Shown: positions 5,338-8,514 of the stretch, piece after piece
Layout: each line of letters begins with the position of its first letter
How positions within the stretch are numbered: position 1 is the first letter of the stretch
Origin: an uncultured Collinsella sp.
GTDB taxonomy: Bacteria; Actinomycetota; Coriobacteriia; Coriobacteriales; Coriobacteriaceae
Reading direction: 5' to 3'
Assembly: GCA_902490245.1 (NCBI GenBank)
Contig: CABUDB010000058.1
Coordinates: 1 to 8,514, forward strand
DNA length: 8,514 bases
Made by a program: the position numbers and the translations under genes
The notes under the pieces: model-generated
Databases searched by the model: none
What the model saw: the letters and a program-made list of their open reading frames with translations, nothing else
What the model was told of the DNA's origin: nothing

Positions 5338-7133
5338 CAAATGATGAACACCGCTTGCGCCGAAAAAGATCGGCCACCGCGGCTATCGCCATTGTGGCCA
5401 GCGTTGTCCTATTGAGTTTGCTCTACATGGTCGGTACGCATCGCTGTCTCGATAAAACGCTTGGGTTTGGCCAGGAAACCATGGTGTTTCTAAAAAACGC
5501 CTGCAAAAAATATGACCGATATGAACAGGGAAGAAAAACCGAGGCGACGCACAATTTGGATGCTGCGCTCGAGTCGTTTGCGGCGTTCTTGCCGCCTGAT
5601 CGCGTTGAAGTCAACGACGATCTGGTCGAGGAATATGTCCATACCGAGTGTCTTTCGGGAATGTTAGTCATGGACGCCGACGGCCATATGGCCGCTCATT
5701 ACGATACTGACGGTCGCGATCCACTGATGCTGTGGCGAGAGGAGCTGGCCTGTTCGCCGGTCGCATCGATGTATCGAGGCTCTAAAGTGTCCTACTCGAC
5801 CGTCGTAGAGCGTCGCGGCGTCGACTTTGCCGTGAGTGCCATTCCGTACGGTGATGGGGTGGCGTTGGGGTATCAATCGCTTGCGGCTGAGCCCTCCGAT
5901 GACTATTCATACGTTATCGCCGACGTGCTCGTGAACAACACGTTCCATCAGGGTCCAACGGTGCTCGTGATGCGCGATGCGCAAATCGTATCCTCAAACG
6001 ATTCGACCGTCGATATTGCCCTTGCCCGACTTCTTGCCGATAGCGGAACTGACTGGAAAGACGAAGGCCTAACGCGCGTCGAATATCAGGGAACTACCTG
6101 GTATGCCGTGCGTGCGGCGTATAAGGACTACCGCCTGTTTGCGCTCTACCCCAAATCTGAGGTCATGTCTGGCAGGATTGCATTTGTCGCTGCCGGCGTG
6201 CTGGCGTGCCTGGCGTTTTGGGTCGTAGTGCTGTTGGTGCGCACTATTGCCGACCGTCGCAACTTGGCCGAAAAGGACAAGCAGCTCGGCATCATCAATG
6301 CCATCAGTTCTGCGTATGAGTCGACCTTCCTGTTGCATCTCGATACACTCGAGATCGAGGGAATTAACATGTCGCCGTCGATGGCGAAAATATTTGCTGA
6401 GCATACCGAGGCATATGACTTTTTGGACACGGTTTGTCGAGACGTTGTGAGTCCCGAAAGCCGCGAAGTGGTCATGGAGCTTATAGATACAAGTACGCTT
6501 CGGGACCGTATGGAGGGCGTGCCGCACTTGGATGCCGAGGTGCGAGATTGCCGAGGTGCTTGGTATTCGCTGCAGGTTGTTCCGCAGCGTCGCGATGAGC
6601 GGGGCCGACTGGAATCGGTCGTCGTGGCGACGCATAACATCTCGATGGCAAAGCGCGCCGAAGAGCTTTCTTTTCAGGACAAACTGACGGGGCTTCGCAA
6701 TAGAAATTACCTTGAGTCCCTTGGCGATGACTCGGTGAACAAATCCCTGCCCGTGAGTGTGATCATGATGGACTGCAACCACCTCAAGCGCACCAACGAT
6801 CTTTACGGTCACGAAATGGGCGATGAGTTGCTGCGGCGTACGGCGTCTGTATTGAGGCAGGTGGCAGGCGAGAAGTTTGTGCCCATGCGCGTTGGTGGAG
6901 ATGAGTTTTTGTTGATATGCCCCTACACTGATCGCGAGTCCGCGCGTCAATTGGTGCAAGATCTTCGCCGCGGTCTTGCTGCGGCGAGCGATGACGCGCT
7001 GGCCGTCAGCGCGTCATTTGGCATCGCGACGGTAGAGACACCCGGCTGTACGCTAGCCGAGATATACCGCGTTGCCGACCATAACATGTATCAAGAGAAG
7101 CGTGAAGTTCACGCTCAGGACGCGAATCGTTAG
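5334..7133 (+). CDS. Membrane diguanylate cyclase with extracytoplasmic sensor, PAS-like and GGDEF domains
   Basis: The frame encodes 599 residues. TM1 is at about 14-33, an extracytoplasmic region at about 34-280 (possibly Cache-like; not firmly recognised) and TM2 at about 281-303. A PAS-like segment spans about 318-440 and the GGDEF domain about 446-592. The catalytic domain is intact: DKLTGLRNRNYLE (449-461), metal ligand Asp480 in MMDCNHLKRTND, YGHEMGDELL (491-500) and the GGDEF active loop at 521-525. It should make c-di-GMP from two GTP at the membrane. No RxxD inhibitory site precedes GGDEF (the equivalent residues are GEKF), so classical product inhibition is probably absent. The upstream gene overlaps by ATGA and encodes a binding protein, its likely signalling partner. 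No EAL or HD-GYP phosphodiesterase and no PilZ effector is visible in the window. Confidence 0.94.
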   Translation: MTNDEHRLRRKRSATAAIAIVASVVLLSLLYMVGTHRCLDKTLGFGQETMVFLKNACKKYDRYEQGRKTEATHNLDAALESFAAFLPPDRVEVNDDLVEEYVHTECLSGMLVMDADGHMAAHYDTDGRDPLMLWREELACSPVASMYRGSKVSYSTVVERRGVDFAVSAIPYGDGVALGYQSLAAEPSDDYSYVIADVLVNNTFHQGPTVLVMRDAQIVSSNDSTVDIALARLLADSGTDWKDEGLTRVEYQGTTWYAVRAAYKDYRLFALYPKSEVMSGRIAFVAAGVLACLAFWVVVLLVRTIADRRNLAEKDKQLGIINAISSAYESTFLLHLDTLEIEGINMSPSMAKIFAEHTEAYDFLDTVCRDVVSPESREVVMELIDTSTLRDRMEGVPHLDAEVRDCRGAWYSLQVVPQRRDERGRLESVVVATHNISMAKRAEELSFQDKLTGLRNRNYLESLGDDSVNKSLPVSVIMMDCNHLKRTNDLYGHEMGDELLRRTASVLRQVAGEKFVPMRVGGDEFLLICPYTDRESARQLVQDLRRGLAAASDDALAVSASFGIATVETPGCTLAEIYRVADHNMYQEKREVHAQDANR

Positions 7134-7246
7134 TATTGCAGTCACCGGTTTGTGCATCGTAGGATGTTGAATCGGTGCCCGCGATACTATATCGGCCCGG
7201 GCGGGGATAATAGACATCTGAAATTTCTCTATGAGAGGGGATCTCA
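7134..7246 (+). promoter_or_regulatory. Intergenic region before TSCPD gene, candidate promoter and RBS
   Basis: This 113-bp gap has no terminator with a T-run. Possible -10 boxes are TACTAT (7185-7190) and GATAAT (7206-7211), neither with a clear -35; TTGAAT at 7167-7172 is too close. The SD-like GAGAGGGG ends 6 nt before ATG 7247 and sits in the loop of a small stem (TGAGA 7232-7236 with TCTCA 7242-7246). A promoter for the next two genes is plausible but not demonstrated. Confidence 0.4.
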
Positions 7247-7510
7247 ATGATTAGCTTTGACTACAAGCCTCAGGGCGTGTGCTCTCGCAATATCCATCTC
7301 AATCTTTCCGACGACGGCAGCAAGGTACTGGGCGTCGAGTTTACCGGCGGCTGCGATGGCAACCTCAAGGCCATCTCCAAACTGGTCGAGGGCGCTCCTG
7401 CCGACCGTGTGATCGAGGTTCTTGCCGGCAATACCTGCGGCATGAAGAAGACCTCTTGCGCCGATCAGCTTACGCGCGCTATCGAGGCCGCCCGCGCCGA
7501 GATCGCCTAA
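7247..7510 (+). CDS. TSCPD domain protein, TIGR03905-like
   Basis: This 87-residue cytoplasmic protein spans a whole TSCPD domain. Its four cysteines are Cys12 (GVCSRNI), Cys36 (FTGGCDGNL), Cys64 (NTCGMKK) and Cys71 (TSCADQL, in place of the namesake TSCPD). The length and the GGCxGNLxAI and TSCADQL motifs match the small stand-alone family TIGR03905, whose function is unknown; the related domain also occurs at the C terminus of some vitamin B12-dependent ribonucleotide reductases. The cysteine pattern suggests metal or Fe-S binding, which is inference. The stop overlaps the start of the next gene as TAATG, so the two are probably cotranslated. Confidence 0.9.
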   Translation: MISFDYKPQGVCSRNIHLNLSDDGSKVLGVEFTGGCDGNLKAISKLVEGAPADRVIEVLAGNTCGMKKTSCADQLTRAIEAARAEIA

Positions 7511-8514
7511 TGGGTATCGTCGACCACATCAAGAACGGAATATCGCGCCGCGGCTTTGTACTCGGTGGAGCTGCCGCGGGCGCTGCCACGGTGCTTGCCG
7601 GATGTTCGAAAAAAACAGGCACCAGTGATGATGCCGCTGGCGAGCCGCAGGTTATCAAGGACGATTCCAAGATCATCTCGATTACGGATGAGTACGAGGC
7701 AGTCGACATCGATCTTGAGCCGGCGGCATCGTGGACGCTGCCGCTGGGCACATTGCTGTACTACTGCGAGGGTGACTATGCTGCGGCAATGATGGCGCCC
7801 GCATCGGCACTGCACGCCAACACACTCGGTGTGCTCAACCTGGGCGATGGCTCACTTACCACATTAATTGAGGATCCTATCGAGGGCACGGGATATGCTT
7901 TTTACGATGTCCGTGCCGGCGATGGCGTGTTTGCGTGGGTTGAGATGAACTTTGCCAATTCATCGTGGAAGCTCTACGCTCAAAATCTGTCGGGCGCTTC
8001 GCTCTCTGGCGACGTGGTTGAGCTCGATCGAGGTGGCAAGGACTACGATCCGCCCCTGTTTACGGCGTTCGGGTCATCAGTCATCTGGTATAAAATGCCT
8101 TCGGCAGGCGGCAATAAAACGAGTAACGATTCGTTTTGCTATCGTCGCTCGCTTGATGAATCTAAGGCCGAGACAATTTGGAAATCGACGGGCCGCTTTG
8201 CGTCGGCCCCACGCGCGAGCGACGGCATTTTGACCATCTCGCCGCGTGTCCGCAACGACGAGGGCGTCTACTACGGCATAACGGCAATCGATCTGACCGA
8301 TGGCAACAACACCAAACGTGCCCAGCTAGTCCTTCCCTCGTCAGTCTCGCCATTCGAGGCCGTATATATGGGCGATACCTTCGTGTTTTCTATCGAGGCG
8401 ACCTATAGTGGCGTGGGCAGTCTGGGCAACATGGGCACGTATATCGGTAATGAGGGAGGGCGCCGCTTTGACCACATGCAGCAGCATTCGGGCGAGCACA
8501 TCTGCTCGGGCCTC
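7510..8514 (+). CDS. Tat-exported lipoprotein, open at right edge, with an odd C-terminal junction
   Basis: 335 codons are open from ATG 7510 to the edge. The N terminus has a twin-arginine signal (SRRGFVLGG, 12-20) followed by a lipobox LAGC with lipidated Cys32. The protein should be exported folded by Tat and anchored to the outer face of the membrane. A Ser/Thr/Gly/Asp-rich linker follows to about residue 60. Residues 60-315 have alternating hydrophobic strands, turns and spaced Trp/Tyr (AWVEMN, VIWYKMP, TIWKSTG), suggesting a beta-propeller-like fold; no specific family was recognised. The start overlaps the TSCPD stop (TAATG) with only a weak SD, so translation is probably coupled. From residue 318 the sequence resembles alanyl-tRNA editing proteins instead; see the separate entry. 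Confidence 0.8.
   Translation, partial: MGIVDHIKNGISRRGFVLGGAAAGAATVLAGCSKKTGTSDDAAGEPQVIKDDSKIISITDEYEAVDIDLEPAASWTLPLGTLLYYCEGDYAAAMMAPASALHANTLGVLNLGDGSLTTLIEDPIEGTGYAFYDVRAGDGVFAWVEMNFANSSWKLYAQNLSGASLSGDVVELDRGGKDYDPPLFTAFGSSVIWYKMPSAGGNKTSNDSFCYRRSLDESKAETIWKSTGRFASAPRASDGILTISPRVRNDEGVYYGITAIDLTDGNNTKRAQLVLPSSVSPFEAVYMGDTFVFSIEATYSGVGSLGNMGTYIGNEGGRRFDHMQQHSGEHICSGL
8461..8514 (+). other. Segment resembling alanyl-tRNA editing (AlaX-like) core, in frame with lipoprotein
   Basis: The last 18 codons read RRFDHMQQHSGEHICSGL. MQQHSGEHI with its HxxxH zinc ligands (His326 and His330 of the frame) is a hallmark of stand-alone alanyl-tRNA editing proteins of Gram-positive bacteria, which hydrolyse mischarged tRNA-Ala in the cytoplasm. 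This is out of place on a Tat-exported lipoprotein. It may be the start of a deletion-made fusion, an assembly chimera near 8455-8461, or a chance match; the rest lies outside the window. Confidence 0.55.

Noticed and set aside
7175..7205. GC-rich inverted repeat CCCGC/GCGGG after the cyclase gene as a terminator
   Set aside because: Only 5 bp with a loop of about 18 nt and no T-run follows, so it does not qualify as an intrinsic terminator.

Overview
The window looks like chromosomal DNA of a gut Coriobacteriia member, most likely Collinsella or a close relative. This is inferred from moderately high GC, strong AAGGAG ribosome binding sites, a Cys-Gln thioester/Cna_B surface adhesin, a TIGR03905-type TSCPD protein, a Tat lipoprotein and a membrane diguanylate cyclase close to a purine gene. 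No database search was run.

Layout. (1) Bases 1-2444, minus strand: the first 814 codons of a large exported adhesin, with a signal peptide, an N-terminal thioester domain (Cys70 and Gln128) and at least six Cna_B isopeptide domains. It runs off the left edge, so the cell-wall anchor is not visible. (2) 2445-2741: the divergent leader between the adhesin and a tRNA, holding a hairpin beside the adhesin SD, a 9-bp direct repeat and a tRNA promoter. (3) 2742-2860: tRNA-Gly(CCC) with encoded CCA and a strong intrinsic terminator. (4) 2861-3011: a compact non-coding element of consecutive perfect hairpins. It opens with a 15-nt inverted copy of the tRNA T-arm and closes with a direct copy of the tRNA 3' end. 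(5) 3111-4457: purB, adenylosuccinate lyase. (6) 4477-7133: an exported solute-binding protein and a two-TM diguanylate cyclase that overlap by ATGA, probably a two-gene c-di-GMP sensory module and possibly read through from purB. (7) 7247-8514: a small four-cysteine TSCPD protein, coupled by a TAATG overlap to a Tat-exported lipoprotein that is open at the right edge.

How they work together. purB is housekeeping. The binding protein and cyclase together resemble the single-chain architecture in which a periplasmic-binding domain is fused to a GGDEF enzyme, so binding of a small solute outside the cell may set c-di-GMP synthesis inside. The adhesin is a separate, divergently transcribed surface system.

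Two things deserve a second look. The tRNA-bounded hairpin element at 2861-3011 is not explained by any ordinary gene. The last 18 codons of the lipoprotein reading frame switch abruptly to the zinc-binding signature of alanyl-tRNA editing proteins, which suggests either a real gene fusion by deletion or an assembly chimera near 8460.
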